Shown piece by piece: positions 39,938 through 47,582 of a stretch of DNA of 64,000 nucleotides. The DNA is from Streptomyces rimosus subsp. rimosus (lineage in GTDB: Bacteria; Actinomycetota; Actinomycetes; Streptomycetales; Streptomycetaceae), in assembly GCF_000720725.1 (NCBI RefSeq), contig NZ_JOCQ01000002.1, positions 131,765 to 195,764 on the forward strand, written 5' to 3'. Positions within the stretch are counted from its first letter, which is position 1; each line of letters begins with the position of its first letter. The translations under genes were made by a program, and so were the position numbers. Under the pieces are notes generated by a model. That model was not told the DNA's origin. It ran no database searches and was given only the letters and a program-made list of their open reading frames with translations.

Positions 39938-40538
39938 GGGGCACAGCGTTGAGGGGCACGGCCTTGAGGGGCACGGCCTCGGGGCGGGCCCGTCGGTCCG
40001 GGGCGGGTGCGAGGGAGCGCTGATAGCGCACCTCGGGTACGGGGGTGCCTGCGACCTCGTACGTGTCCTCCGCGCCGTCCGCCAGAAAACCGGCCCGTTC
40101 GTAGAAGCGGCGGGCGCGGGCGTTGCCCTTGAGGACCCATAGGCACAGCGTGCGGAAGCCCTGCTGCGCGGCCCGCAGCAGGCAGGCGTCCATCAGCGCG
40201 TGCCCGATCCCCGTGCCGATGTGCTCCGGGGGTAGGTAGAGGGCGTACAGCTCGCCCCCGGACGGCCTCCGCGGGCCTCCGTCCTGGTCGCGGACCGGCC
40301 CGAAGGCGGCCCAGCCGACGAGGCCGCCGTCCCGCTCCGCCATGAGATTGACCACCTCGGGCGGCGCCGCGGCGAAGAACGCGCGCCGCCGTTCGGCGTC
40401 CTCGGCCGGGTCCATCCCGTCCAGGTACGCCTGCGGCATCAGCCCCGCGTAGGCGGCCTGCCAGCCGCGTATCCGGATGACCGCCACCGCGCCGATGTCG
40501 TCCGCCGTCATGTCCCGTATCCGTAAGCGCTCCACCAT
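39837..40538 (-). CDS. GNAT family N-acetyltransferase with a TTA codon and a repeat-derived tail
   Basis: 233 residues. GNAT core (1-165): LRIRDMTADDIGAVAVIRIRGW, LYALYLPPEHIGTGIGHALM (acetyl-CoA loop GTGIG), and NARARRFYERAGF. The tail after about residue 175 is low-complexity (VPLKAVPLNAVPLK and Pro-rich) and is encoded by the 15-bp tandem repeat and by DNA antisense to the HEAT gene, as if the original stop was lost. Codon 5 is TTA, which in Streptomyces needs the bldA tRNA, so translation may be confined to late growth. ATG 40538 has TAGCGT 7 nt upstream and no SD (leaderless). Divergent from the SDR gene. Confidence 0.83.
   Translation of the reverse strand: MVERLRIRDMTADDIGAVAVIRIRGWQAAYAGLMPQAYLDGMDPAEDAERRRAFFAAAPPEVVNLMAERDGGLVGWAAFGPVRDQDGGPRRPSGGELYALYLPPEHIGTGIGHALMDACLLRAAQQGFRTLCLWVLKGNARARRFYERAGFLADGAEDTYEVAGTPVPEVRYQRSLAPAPDRRARPEAVPLKAVPLNAVPLKTPPSPPAPPAPPAAPARPLPPRPAGGDRKPR
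39934..39978. repeat. 15-bp tandem repeat, three copies
   Basis: Units TTGAGGGGCACAGCG, TTGAGGGGCACGGCC and TTGAGGGGCACGGCC at 39934, 39949 and 39964. The first unit includes the HEAT-gene stop codon; on the minus strand the array encodes VPLKA-type pentapeptides in the GNAT tail. Confidence 0.85.
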
Positions 40539-40596
40539 GAGCGCGACGCTAGGCGTTTGACCTTGACACTGGCGACAACGTTTCAGGCTGTGGCCC
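40539..40596. promoter_or_regulatory. short divergent promoter region (GNAT / SDR)
   Basis: Only 58 bp separate the two start codons. For the SDR (plus), overlapping -35-like hexamers TTGACC (40557) and TTGACA (40563) and a CAGGCT (40584-40589) seven bases before the ATG suggest a leaderless start; spacings of 21 or 15 bp are non-standard, as expected if a MerR-type activator is needed. For the GNAT (minus), TAGCGT lies 7 nt before the ATG. Confidence 0.4.
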
Positions 40597-41370
40597 ATGA
40601 GTACGCAACAGCCGCTCGGGCGGCAGCAGGAGCAGGGCCGTGTCGTCGTGGTGACGGGCGCGGGGACCGGGATCGGGCGGGCCACGGCACGGCGGTTCGC
40701 GGCGGGAGGGGACCGGGTGGTCGCCGTGGGGCGGCGGCCCGGGCCGCTGGCCGAGACCGCGGAGGGGTACGGGACGATCGAGCCGTACGCCGCCGACATC
40801 ACCGCCGACGGGGCCGCGGAGGAGATCATCGGGCACGCGGTACGGCGCCACGGGCGGGTGGACGTGCTGGTCAACAACGCCGGGATCGTGGGCAGCGGGG
40901 GCCTGGGGTCGCTGACCCGGGAGCTGATCGAGCCGCAGCTCGCGACCAACCTGGTGGCGCCGGTGCTGCTGACGCAGGCGGCGCTGCCGTACCTGGAGGC
41001 CACCGGCGGCGTGGTGGTGAACATCAGCACCTCGGTCGGACAGCGGGCCTGGCCGGGGAACGCGGTCTACGGCGCCACCAAGGCCGGCCTCGAACTGCTC
41101 ACCCGCAGCTGGGCGGTGGAACTGGCCCCGCGCGGCATCCGCGTCGTGGGCGTCGCGCCCGGGGCGGTCGACACCCCCATCGGGGAGCACCGGGGGCTGA
41201 CCGCCGAGCAGCGGGCGGCGGTCCGGGAGTGGCAGGTCGGGCATACGCCGCTGGGGCGGGTGGGGCGGCCGGAGGAGGTCGCGTGGGCCGTCGTACAGCT
41301 CGCCTCGGCCGGGGCGTCGTTCGTGACGGGAGTGATCCTCCCGGTCGACGGCGGCGCGGTGGTGGCCTGA
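40597..41370 (+). CDS. SDR family NAD(P)-dependent oxidoreductase
   Basis: 257-residue classical short-chain dehydrogenase. Cofactor motif VVVTGAGTGIGRATARRF (TGxxxGIG), acidic patch YAADITADGA, LVNNAGIVGSG (NNAG), catalytic Ser in VVNISTSVG and YGATK (Tyr-x3-Lys), and the C-terminal LPVDGG. VGRRP at the end of beta-2 suggests NADP preference. ATG 40597 lacks a visible SD. The MerR regulator gene lies 171 bp downstream on the same strand and may regulate it. Substrate unknown. Confidence 0.9.
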   Translation: MSTQQPLGRQQEQGRVVVVTGAGTGIGRATARRFAAGGDRVVAVGRRPGPLAETAEGYGTIEPYAADITADGAAEEIIGHAVRRHGRVDVLVNNAGIVGSGGLGSLTRELIEPQLATNLVAPVLLTQAALPYLEATGGVVVNISTSVGQRAWPGNAVYGATKAGLELLTRSWAVELAPRGIRVVGVAPGAVDTPIGEHRGLTAEQRAAVREWQVGHTPLGRVGRPEEVAWAVVQLASAGASFVTGVILPVDGGAVVA

Positions 41371-41507
41371 CGCCGCCCGGGCTCCGCGGCCCGGGCCGGC
41401 CGCCTGACGCGTGCGGGCCGGGCTCCCTGTCCGGCCGCCCAGCCGTCCGGCCGTCCGGCCTTCGAGGGGAACCCCTAGGTTCCGCCCTCGCCCGGGCCTT
41501 GTCAGTG

Positions 41508-41533
41508 CCTCCTGCTACAACAATGGCAGGAGG
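41508..41533 (+). promoter_or_regulatory. inverted repeat covering the merR ribosome-binding site
   Basis: CCTCCTGC (41508-41515) and GCAGGAGG (41526-41533) form a perfect 8-bp stem with a 10-nt loop. The right arm contains the AGGAGGT Shine-Dalgarno of the merR gene (41528-41534). It can act as an RNA hairpin that hides the SD or as a DNA operator for the MerR dimer. TTGTCA at 41499-41504 may be the -35. Confidence 0.55.
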
Positions 41534-41541
41534 TGAGGCCG

Positions 41542-41892
41542 GTGCGGATCGGCGAGCTGGCCGCGGTGACAGGGGTGTCTTCGCGGGCCTTGCGGCACTA
41601 CGAAAGGGCGGGACTGATCACATCGGACCGCACGCACAACGGCTACCGGGTGTACGACGCGGGCGCCGCCGTCCGCGTGCGCAACATCCGCCACCTGCTG
41701 GACGCGGGACTGACCCTGGCCGATGTGAGCTGCTTCACGGCCTGCCTGGACGGGGACATGACGACGGCGCCGCCGTCGGCCGAGGGGCTGCGCATAGCCC
41801 GCGAGCGACTCGCCGTCATCGACGACCGCATAGCCGCCCAGACCCGGGCCCGGGACCGGCTGGCTTCCGCTCTTGCGGTGGCGGAGGCGTAG
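41542..41892 (+). CDS. MerR family transcriptional regulator
   Basis: 116 residues. N-terminal winged HTH: VRIGELAAVTGVSSRALRHYERAGLI followed by SDRTHNGYRVYDAGAAVRVRNIRHLLDAGLTLADV, then a short coiled-coil dimerisation helix (RIARERLAVIDDRIAAQTRARDRLASAL). There are only two cysteines in the whole protein region (none in a C-terminal metal loop), so a small-molecule or redox-independent signal is more likely than metal. GTG 41542 is chosen because AGGAGGT ends 7 nt before it; GTG 41533 would lie inside the SD. Its stop is one base from the end of the convergent radical SAM gene. Confidence 0.9.
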   Translation: MRIGELAAVTGVSSRALRHYERAGLITSDRTHNGYRVYDAGAAVRVRNIRHLLDAGLTLADVSCFTACLDGDMTTAPPSAEGLRIARERLAVIDDRIAAQTRARDRLASALAVAEA

Positions 41893-41893
41893 G

Positions 41894-42904
41894 TCACAGC
41901 AGTGCGAGCTGCGTGTGCTCGGGGGTGGAGTCAAGCGCCGGCCGGCTGATGCGCCGCGCCTCCCCGGAGCGGGCCGGGCCGATGCCGTACTCGGCCGCCA
42001 GCTCGTGTACCTGGCGTGTGATCCGGCGCTGGTACCACTTGGGGGCGTACGCGCCGTCCGCGTACATCCGCTCGTAGCGGCGTACGAGATGGGGGTGGTG
42101 CCGGGCCAGCCAGGACATGAACCACTCGCGGGCGCCGGGGCGCAGGTGCAGGACGAGCGGGGTCACGGAGGTGGCGCCGGCGGCGGCGATGGCGCGTACG
42201 GTCGCGCGTAGTTGGGCGGGGGAGTCGCCGAGGAAGGGAATCACCGGGGCCATCAGCACTCCGGCCGGAATGCCGTTGCGGGCCAGGGTGCGTACGACGT
42301 CCAGGCGGCGCTCCGGGGAGGGGGTGCCGGGTTCGACGGTGCGCCACAGCTCCCGGTCGACGAAGCCGACCGAGACGGAGACGCCCACGTCGGTGACCGC
42401 GGCGGCCTGCCGCAGCAGGTCGAGATCGCGCAGGATCAGCGTGCCCTTCGTGAGGATGGAGAAGGGGTTGGCACGGTCGCGCAAGGCCGTGAGGATGCCG
42501 GGCATGAGCTGGTAGCGGCCCTCGGCGCGCTGGTAGCAGTCGACGTTGGTGCCCATGGCTATGTGCTCGCCGCGCCAGCGGGGCGCGGCCAGCTCGCGCC
42601 GCAGCAGCTCGGGCGCGTTGACCTTCACCACGATCTGGGAGTCGAAGCCCAGCCCGGTGTCGAGGTCGAGGTAGCTGTGGGTCTTGCGGGCGAAGCAGTA
42701 CACGCAGGCGTGGGAGCAGCCCCGGTACGGGTTCACCGTCCGTTCGAACGGCATGCGGGAGGCGCCGGGCACCTGGTTGATGATCGAGCGGGCGTGTACC
42801 TCGTGGAAGGTGATCCCCCGGAATTCGGGGGTGTCGACCGTACGGCTGACGACGTCCGTGCCGAAGAGGGCGGCGGACTGCTCGCCCAGATTCTCCCAGC
42901 GCAT
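41894..42904 (-). CDS. Rv2578c-family radical SAM protein (COG1533/SplB-like)
   Basis: 336 residues. The radical SAM cluster motif is CSHACVYC (Cx3Cx2C) within NPYRGCSHACVYCFARKTHSY, the signature of the COG1533 'repair photolyase' group that includes spore photoproduct lyase relatives. Further motifs: VKVNAPELLRRELA, GTNVDCYQRAE, ILTKGTLILRDLDLL and VSVSVGFVD. It is thought to use SAM and a 4Fe-4S cluster; the substrate is unknown. ATG 42904 has AGGAGGA 6 nt upstream. The promoter region holds a GAAC-N4-GTTC SOS-box-like palindrome next to a TATTAT -10, suggesting LexA control and a DNA-damage role. Confidence 0.9.
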   Translation of the reverse strand: MRWENLGEQSAALFGTDVVSRTVDTPEFRGITFHEVHARSIINQVPGASRMPFERTVNPYRGCSHACVYCFARKTHSYLDLDTGLGFDSQIVVKVNAPELLRRELAAPRWRGEHIAMGTNVDCYQRAEGRYQLMPGILTALRDRANPFSILTKGTLILRDLDLLRQAAAVTDVGVSVSVGFVDRELWRTVEPGTPSPERRLDVVRTLARNGIPAGVLMAPVIPFLGDSPAQLRATVRAIAAAGATSVTPLVLHLRPGAREWFMSWLARHHPHLVRRYERMYADGAYAPKWYQRRITRQVHELAAEYGIGPARSGEARRISRPALDSTPEHTQLALL

Positions 42905-43017
42905 CGCGCTTCCTCCTGAGTCCCTCGGCCCCCCGGCGGCGTTCCCTCGGCTGCGTCCCGGCGCTCCGGCTCCCCGCCGGGCACTGTCCGCGGGGCCCGG
43001 TGGCCCCGCCGTTCGAG

Positions 43018-43035
43018 ATAATAGAACAATTGTTC
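43018..43035 (-). promoter_or_regulatory. LexA-like SOS box with adjoining -10 of the radical SAM gene
   Basis: GAACAATTGTTC (43024-43035), a perfect 12-bp palindrome of the Gram-positive SOS pattern GAAC-N4-GTTC, abuts TATTAT (43023-43018, minus strand). The 331-bp region 42905-43235 otherwise holds the long leader of the radical SAM gene and the upstream region of the SRPBCC gene, with nothing else recognised. Confidence 0.65.
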
Positions 43036-43235
43036 CCCTGTCGTCTGTCAAACCGCGCCCCGGCGCGTCGCGGGGCCGTACGCCCGTCCGTACGGCAGTC
43101 GCGCGCCCGCCTGTGCGACGGCCGGGCGTCCGCGGGCCCGTGCCACGCCTAAGGTGGTGTTCCCGCGGCGCGGCACGGCGCCGGTACGGCCCGCGGGCCG
43201 CGGGAACAGCAGACGAGCACCGGAGGAAGAGACAC

Positions 43236-43682
43236 ATGGGCCAGGTCGAGGCCACCACGCAGCGCGAGATCGCGGCGGACCCGGAGGACGTGTTCGACGC
43301 GCTCGCCGACTACAGCGGTACCCGCCGCAAGCTGCTGCCCGAGCACTTCAGCGAGTACGAGGTGCGCGAGGGCGGCGACGGCAAGGGCACCCTCGTCCAC
43401 TGGAAGCTCCAGGCCACGAGCAAGCGGGTGCGCGACTGCCTGCTGGAGGTCGACGAGCCGACCGACGGGCAGCTGGTGGAGAAGGACCGCAATTCCTCCA
43501 TGGTGACGACCTGGGTGGTCACCCCGGCGGGCGAGGGCCGCGCCAAGGTCGTCGTCACCACGACCTGGCAGGGCGCCGGCGGCATCGGCGGCTTCTTCGA
43601 GCGGACGTTCGCGCCGAAGGGGCTGGGCCGCATCTACGACGCGGTGCTCGCCAACCTCGCCGCGGAGACGGAGAAGAAGTAG
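43236..43682 (+). CDS. SRPBCC family protein
   Basis: 148-residue polyketide cyclase/START-like fold: VEATTQREIAADPEDVFDALADYSGTRRKLLPEHFSEYEV, LVHWKLQATSKRVRDCLLEVDEP, TTWVVTPAGEGRAKVVVTTTW and the final amphipathic helix FFERTFAPKGLGRIYDAVLANLA. Binds hydrophobic small molecules in family members; here no ligand can be named. ATG 43236 follows GGAGGAAG. Divergent from the radical SAM gene; followed by a terminator hairpin at 43696. Confidence 0.87.
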   Translation: MGQVEATTQREIAADPEDVFDALADYSGTRRKLLPEHFSEYEVREGGDGKGTLVHWKLQATSKRVRDCLLEVDEPTDGQLVEKDRNSSMVTTWVVTPAGEGRAKVVVTTTWQGAGGIGGFFERTFAPKGLGRIYDAVLANLAAETEKK

Positions 43683-43695
43683 CGGACCCCACGCC

Positions 43696-43721
43696 GCCGC
43701 GGCTCCTCCGGGGGCCGCGGC
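43696..43721 (+). terminator. terminator-like hairpin after the SRPBCC gene
   Basis: GCCGCGGC (43696-43703) and GCCGCGGC (43714-43721), self-complementary 8-bp arms with a 10-nt loop, 14 bp after the stop at 43682. No T tract, which is usual for Streptomyces terminators. Confidence 0.6.
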
Positions 43722-43940
43722 ATGCTCACCGGTTCGGGTGGTTTCCGTTGGCCCGCCGTCCGTGCCGGAACGTACCGCCACCCTCCGGGAAACCCCTGAT
43801 GGGCGCCCGACGGAAGCGCCCGGAACCGCAGTTGGGGCCGGTGCCGCCCGCTGCCGCCCCCGCCCGCCGCGCTTGAACGCCCTCGTCGCCCGGTGCAAGA
43901 AAAGGAACGGCGGCGCAGGCGTGAGCGAGGGGAGCAGTAC

Positions 43941-46520
43941 GTGGGCGGTACCACCCTGATCGAACAGGGGCGATGGGAGGGGGCACCGGACCCGCATCCG
44001 GCCTGGCCGGACGGTGACGGCCGATCCCCGGACGCCCGACGGAGGCCGGGGCTTCCCGTCGCCCTGCCCCTGGCCCTGCTGCCCGCGGCCCTCGGCCCGA
44101 CGGCCGCCGTCACCGCGCTCCCGGAGATCGCCGGCGAGCTGCGCGGCCCGGAGCCCGTGTCCTGGCTGCTGACCGCGTTCCTCTTCGCCGCGGCGGCCGG
44201 CCTGCCCCTGCACGGCAAGTTCGGCGACGTCATCGGCCGCCGGGCCGCCCTCGTCCTCGCCGCCCTCCTGTTCACCGCGGGCTCGGTGCTGGCCGGCCGG
44301 GCGCACACGCTGGGCGAACTGACCGCCTTCCGTGCCCTCCAGGGCGCCGGGGCCGGGGGACTGGTGGTCGGCGTCCAGGCGGTCCTCGCGGGGCTGGTTC
44401 CGCCGGGGGTGCGCGGCCGGGCCCTGGGCGTGACGGGCGCCGTCTGCGGACTCGTCGGCGCGGCCGGGCCGTTGCTCGGCGGCTACCTCACCGACCACGC
44501 CTCCTGGCGCTGGTGCTTCTTCTCGGGCGTGCCGTTCGGCGTCCTCGCGCTGCTCGTGACCGCGTTCGTACCGAGGCTACCGCGTCCCGCCGTACGGCCG
44601 AAGACGGATCTGACGGGTGTGCTGCTGCTGGCCGCGTGCGCCACCTGTCTCGTGCTGCTGGTCAGTTGGGGCGGTACGGAACACGCCTGGACCTCGCGGA
44701 CGGTCCTCGGGCTCGCGCTGGGCGCGCTCGGCACCGCCCTGCTCTTCGTCGCCGTCGAGTACTTCGCCGCCGATCCGCTGCTGCCGCTGCACCTCTTCCG
44801 GGACGCGGTGTTCGCCGTGACGGGGCTGGTCGGCGCGGCCCTGGGCGCCGCGCTCTTCGGGATCGCGGGCTACCTGCCGACCTTCCTGCCGGTCATCGAG
44901 GGCGCGTCGCCCACCCGGTCCGGGCTGCTGATGCTGCCGCTGACGGCGGGCGTCGTGCTCGGCGCGGCCCTGAGCGGGCACCTCGTCCGCCGTACCGGCC
45001 GGAACCGGGTGTTCCCGGTCCTGGGCTGCGGGCTGGCGGGCGGGGCGATGTGGCTGCTGTGCCGGGTACCGCAGGACGCCGGGCGGCCGGTGCACAGCCT
45101 CGGAACGGGCGTGCTGGGCCTGGGCGTCGGCTGTGTGCTGCCTGCGCTCGTCCTGGCCGTACGCAACTCCGTACGGCGCGCCGGGCCCGCCCCCGCGCCC
45201 GGCACCACCCTGCGGCGGCTCGGCGGCAGTGTCGCCGCGGGCCTGTTCGTCACCTTCCTCGCCGACCGGCTGGCCGCGCACCTCGCCCACCGCCCGGCCG
45301 GGACCGGCCGGCCCGCCGAGCCGGAGGCGCTGGTCCCGGGGCTGATGAGCGCGGTGCCCGCGGCGCTGCACGACAGTCCGGCCGCGGCCTACGCGCACAC
45401 CGTGCCGCGCGTCTTCCTCTACCTTCTGCCGGTGCTCCTCCTGGGCCTGCTGCTCGCCGTCTTCCGGAAAGAGACCCCTTTGGTGTCCCACACCTCGCAC
45501 GTCCCACCGGCCCCGCACGCCCCGCTTCCGCCGCCCGCCGGGCCGCGGGAGGTGGCCCCGATCCCGCAGGCGCGTACGGAGGCGGTCGTCCCCCGCACGT
45601 CGGACCACCTGGAAGCGGACCCGGACTCGGGCCCAAATCCGGTTCCGGATCCGGGCTCGACGCCGTACGCCTCGGCCGCGGCCCCATCTGTAACAGTCGC
45701 ATCATCCGTACCAAGGCCCCCGTCCGCCCCCAACGACCCCTCCGCCCCCGGCATCCCGGTCTCCGGCATCCCGGTCTCCGGCACGGTCCGGCACCGTGAC
45801 GGCAGCACGGTGCCCCGCGCCGCCCTCACGCTCATCGACACCGGCGGGCGCCAGGTGGGGCGCGGTGCGACCGGCGACGACGGCCGGTACGCGCTCAGCA
45901 CGCCGGGCTCCGGGCCGTACGTGCTCATCGCGGCGGCGGGCGGGCACCGGCCGCAGGCGGTCGCGGTCACGGTCGGCGAGCGGCCGGTCGGCCTGGACGT
46001 GGTGCTCGGCGGGGCCGGGCGGCTGGCCGGGACGGTGACCACCGCCGACGGCATTCCCGTACGCGATGCCACGGTCACGCTGACGGACGCGCGCGGCGAG
46101 GTCGTCGCGACCGCCCGCAGCGGGCGCGAGGGCGGTTACGTCCTCACGGAGCTGGTCGCCGGTGACTACACGCTCGCCGCCGGCGCCCCCGGCTACCGCC
46201 CCGTCGCCCTGCCGGTCACCGCCCAGGCGGCCCGGGAGACCCGGCAGGACATCGAGCTGGCGGGCGGCGCGGTACTGCGCGGCACCGTCCGGGCCGGTGA
46301 CGGGCGCCCCGTCGGGGACGCCCGGGTCACGCTGCTGGACGCGGCCGGCAACGTGGTGGACACCGCGACCACCGGCCCGGACGGGTTGTTCCGCTTCGTC
46401 GACCTGTCGGCGGGCGAGTACACCGTCATCGCAGCGGGCTATCCGCCGGTGGCGACCGTACTCCAGGTCACGGGCGGCGGCCGTACCGAGCGCGATCTCC
46501 AGCTCGGACACGGGGACTGA
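43941..46520 (+). CDS. DHA2-type MFS transporter fused to three carboxypeptidase-regulatory-like domains
   Basis: 859 residues. Residues about 35-515 form a drug:H+ antiporter of the DHA2/EmrB type with about 14 helices: GKFGDVIGRRAALVLAAL (motif A), RALQGAGAGGLVVGVQAVL, GPLLGGYLTDHASWRWCF (motif C-like region). A disordered Pro-rich linker (about 520-620) leads to three beta-sandwich repeats of about 80 residues, each with the pattern SGTVRxxDGxPVxxAxVTLxDxxGxxVxxxxTxxDGxYxL and GxYTxxAxAxGYxP, matching CarboxypepD_reg-like folds. With 14 helices the tail would be cytosolic; an odd number would put it outside. GTG 43941 follows GGGGAG at 8 nt. Function of the tail unknown. Confidence 0.88.
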   Translation: MGGTTLIEQGRWEGAPDPHPAWPDGDGRSPDARRRPGLPVALPLALLPAALGPTAAVTALPEIAGELRGPEPVSWLLTAFLFAAAAGLPLHGKFGDVIGRRAALVLAALLFTAGSVLAGRAHTLGELTAFRALQGAGAGGLVVGVQAVLAGLVPPGVRGRALGVTGAVCGLVGAAGPLLGGYLTDHASWRWCFFSGVPFGVLALLVTAFVPRLPRPAVRPKTDLTGVLLLAACATCLVLLVSWGGTEHAWTSRTVLGLALGALGTALLFVAVEYFAADPLLPLHLFRDAVFAVTGLVGAALGAALFGIAGYLPTFLPVIEGASPTRSGLLMLPLTAGVVLGAALSGHLVRRTGRNRVFPVLGCGLAGGAMWLLCRVPQDAGRPVHSLGTGVLGLGVGCVLPALVLAVRNSVRRAGPAPAPGTTLRRLGGSVAAGLFVTFLADRLAAHLAHRPAGTGRPAEPEALVPGLMSAVPAALHDSPAAAYAHTVPRVFLYLLPVLLLGLLLAVFRKETPLVSHTSHVPPAPHAPLPPPAGPREVAPIPQARTEAVVPRTSDHLEADPDSGPNPVPDPGSTPYASAAAPSVTVASSVPRPPSAPNDPSAPGIPVSGIPVSGTVRHRDGSTVPRAALTLIDTGGRQVGRGATGDDGRYALSTPGSGPYVLIAAAGGHRPQAVAVTVGERPVGLDVVLGGAGRLAGTVTTADGIPVRDATVTLTDARGEVVATARSGREGGYVLTELVAGDYTLAAGAPGYRPVALPVTAQAARETRQDIELAGGAVLRGTVRAGDGRPVGDARVTLLDAAGNVVDTATTGPDGLFRFVDLSAGEYTVIAAGYPPVATVLQVTGGGRTERDLQLGHGD

Positions 46521-46537
46521 CCGTCGCCCGCCCCGGA

Positions 46538-46596
46538 CCGGTGCCGGTCACGCGAAACCGGCACCGGCCCGACCGGCCCCGGTATGCGGGCCGGTC
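46538..46596. terminator. two adjacent terminator hairpins between convergent genes
   Basis: Hairpin 1: CCGGTGCCGGT (46538-46548) with ACCGGCACCGG (46557-46567), 8-nt loop. Hairpin 2: GACCGGCCC (46571-46579) with GGGCCGGTC (46588-46596), 8-nt loop. They separate the MFS fusion gene (ends 46520) from the dioxygenase gene (ends 46612). Confidence 0.8.
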
Positions 46597-46611
46597 ACCG
46601 GACGTCCCGGA

Positions 46612-47457
46612 TCAGGTGCGGCGCCACAGCGCCGGGACGGCCGGCGGCTCCCATCCGTCGCGCGCGGTGTGCGGCTGCAGGCACGTGTACGCGGCGCCGT
46701 CGTACGTGACCTGGTCGCCGGTGCGGTAGTCGGTCCCGGCGGCCCAGGTGCCGCCGGGCGCGGTCGGCTGCCCCGTGGGGGACGGGGTGGACCCGCCCCG
46801 CACCCGCAGCACGAAGTCGAACGTCGCCTCCTTGGCCGGCCCGTTCTGCCGCACGTTCATCAGCAGCGCAGGGTTGAAGAGCGGGTCGGTGTTGTTGCGC
46901 GGCTCGCCGGGGAAGTAGAGCTGCGTGGTGAGGATCGGCTGGTTCGGGGCCTGCACCTTCACGTGCAGGTGCCGGGTGCGGCCCGGGTAGAGGCCCGGGA
47001 CGATCGTGCTGAGCTTGAACGCGCCGCGCTGGTCGGTGAACTGGTGCCCGCGGAAACGGAAGCCGACGTTGTCGTAGTCACCGTTGACGTCCGCCTGCCA
47101 CCAGTCCAGCAGGACGTGGGACAGCGGCTGGCAGGTCAGCCCGAAGACGAAGCCGCTCACGGTGAGCCGGGTGCCCTGCGTGCCGGGCTGGACCAGCGAG
47201 TCGCGCAGCGGCGAGTTCGGCTTGAAGTACGGGCCCTCGATCTGCGGCGGCGTCGGGTCGTCGCCGTCGTCGCAGTACGGGGTGGGGGTGAGCGGACCGT
47301 CGGAGGGCTTGCTGTCCCGGGCGAGCGCGACGCCGCCGAGCAGCAGGGGTATCGGCACCGCCGCGACCGCGGCCCTGAGCACATTCTTGCGGCTGATGCC
47401 TCTGCGCGCGCCGTCGTCCTGCGTGGTCTCCGTGCTGTCCGTGCGTTCGTCTTCCAT
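46612..47457 (-). CDS. secreted intradiol ring-cleavage dioxygenase with CBM5/12-like module
   Basis: 281 residues. N terminus ARRGISRKNVLRAAVAAVPIPLLLGGVALA is a signal peptide with an n-region RR that may be Tat-dependent. Dioxygenase core (about 60-225): IEGPYFKPNSPLRDSL, then Fe(III) ligands expected at Tyr in NGDYDNVGFRFRG and at Tyr, His, His in LYPGRTRHLHVKV. C-terminal 45 residues WAAGTDYRTGDQVTYDGAAYTC...W match a carbohydrate-binding type 5/12 module. A similar secreted enzyme from a wood-wasp Streptomyces (SACTE_2871, by recall) cleaves catechols from lignin. ATG 47457 has AGGAG 7 nt upstream. The AraC gene directly upstream (126 bp) may control it. Confidence 0.92.
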   Translation of the reverse strand: MEDERTDSTETTQDDGARRGISRKNVLRAAVAAVPIPLLLGGVALARDSKPSDGPLTPTPYCDDGDDPTPPQIEGPYFKPNSPLRDSLVQPGTQGTRLTVSGFVFGLTCQPLSHVLLDWWQADVNGDYDNVGFRFRGHQFTDQRGAFKLSTIVPGLYPGRTRHLHVKVQAPNQPILTTQLYFPGEPRNNTDPLFNPALLMNVRQNGPAKEATFDFVLRVRGGSTPSPTGQPTAPGGTWAAGTDYRTGDQVTYDGAAYTCLQPHTARDGWEPPAVPALWRRT

Positions 47458-47582
47458 GGCATCGCTCCTGTGAGCAGGGGGAGGGGGAAGCGGGCAGGGC
47501 GGAGCCCGGTACGGGGAGGAAGGAGCCGGGACGCGCCAGGCCCGGGCCGCCGTTGCCGGCTGACCGGCGGCCGCGACAGACG

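Noticed and set aside
40563..40589. classical 19-bp MerR promoter for the SDR gene
   Set aside because: No pair of hexamers with 19-20 bp spacing could be found, and the inverted repeat is too imperfect; only a weak promoter-region entry is kept.
41533..41541. GTG 41533 as merR start
   Set aside because: It lies within the AGGAGGT Shine-Dalgarno that serves GTG 41542.
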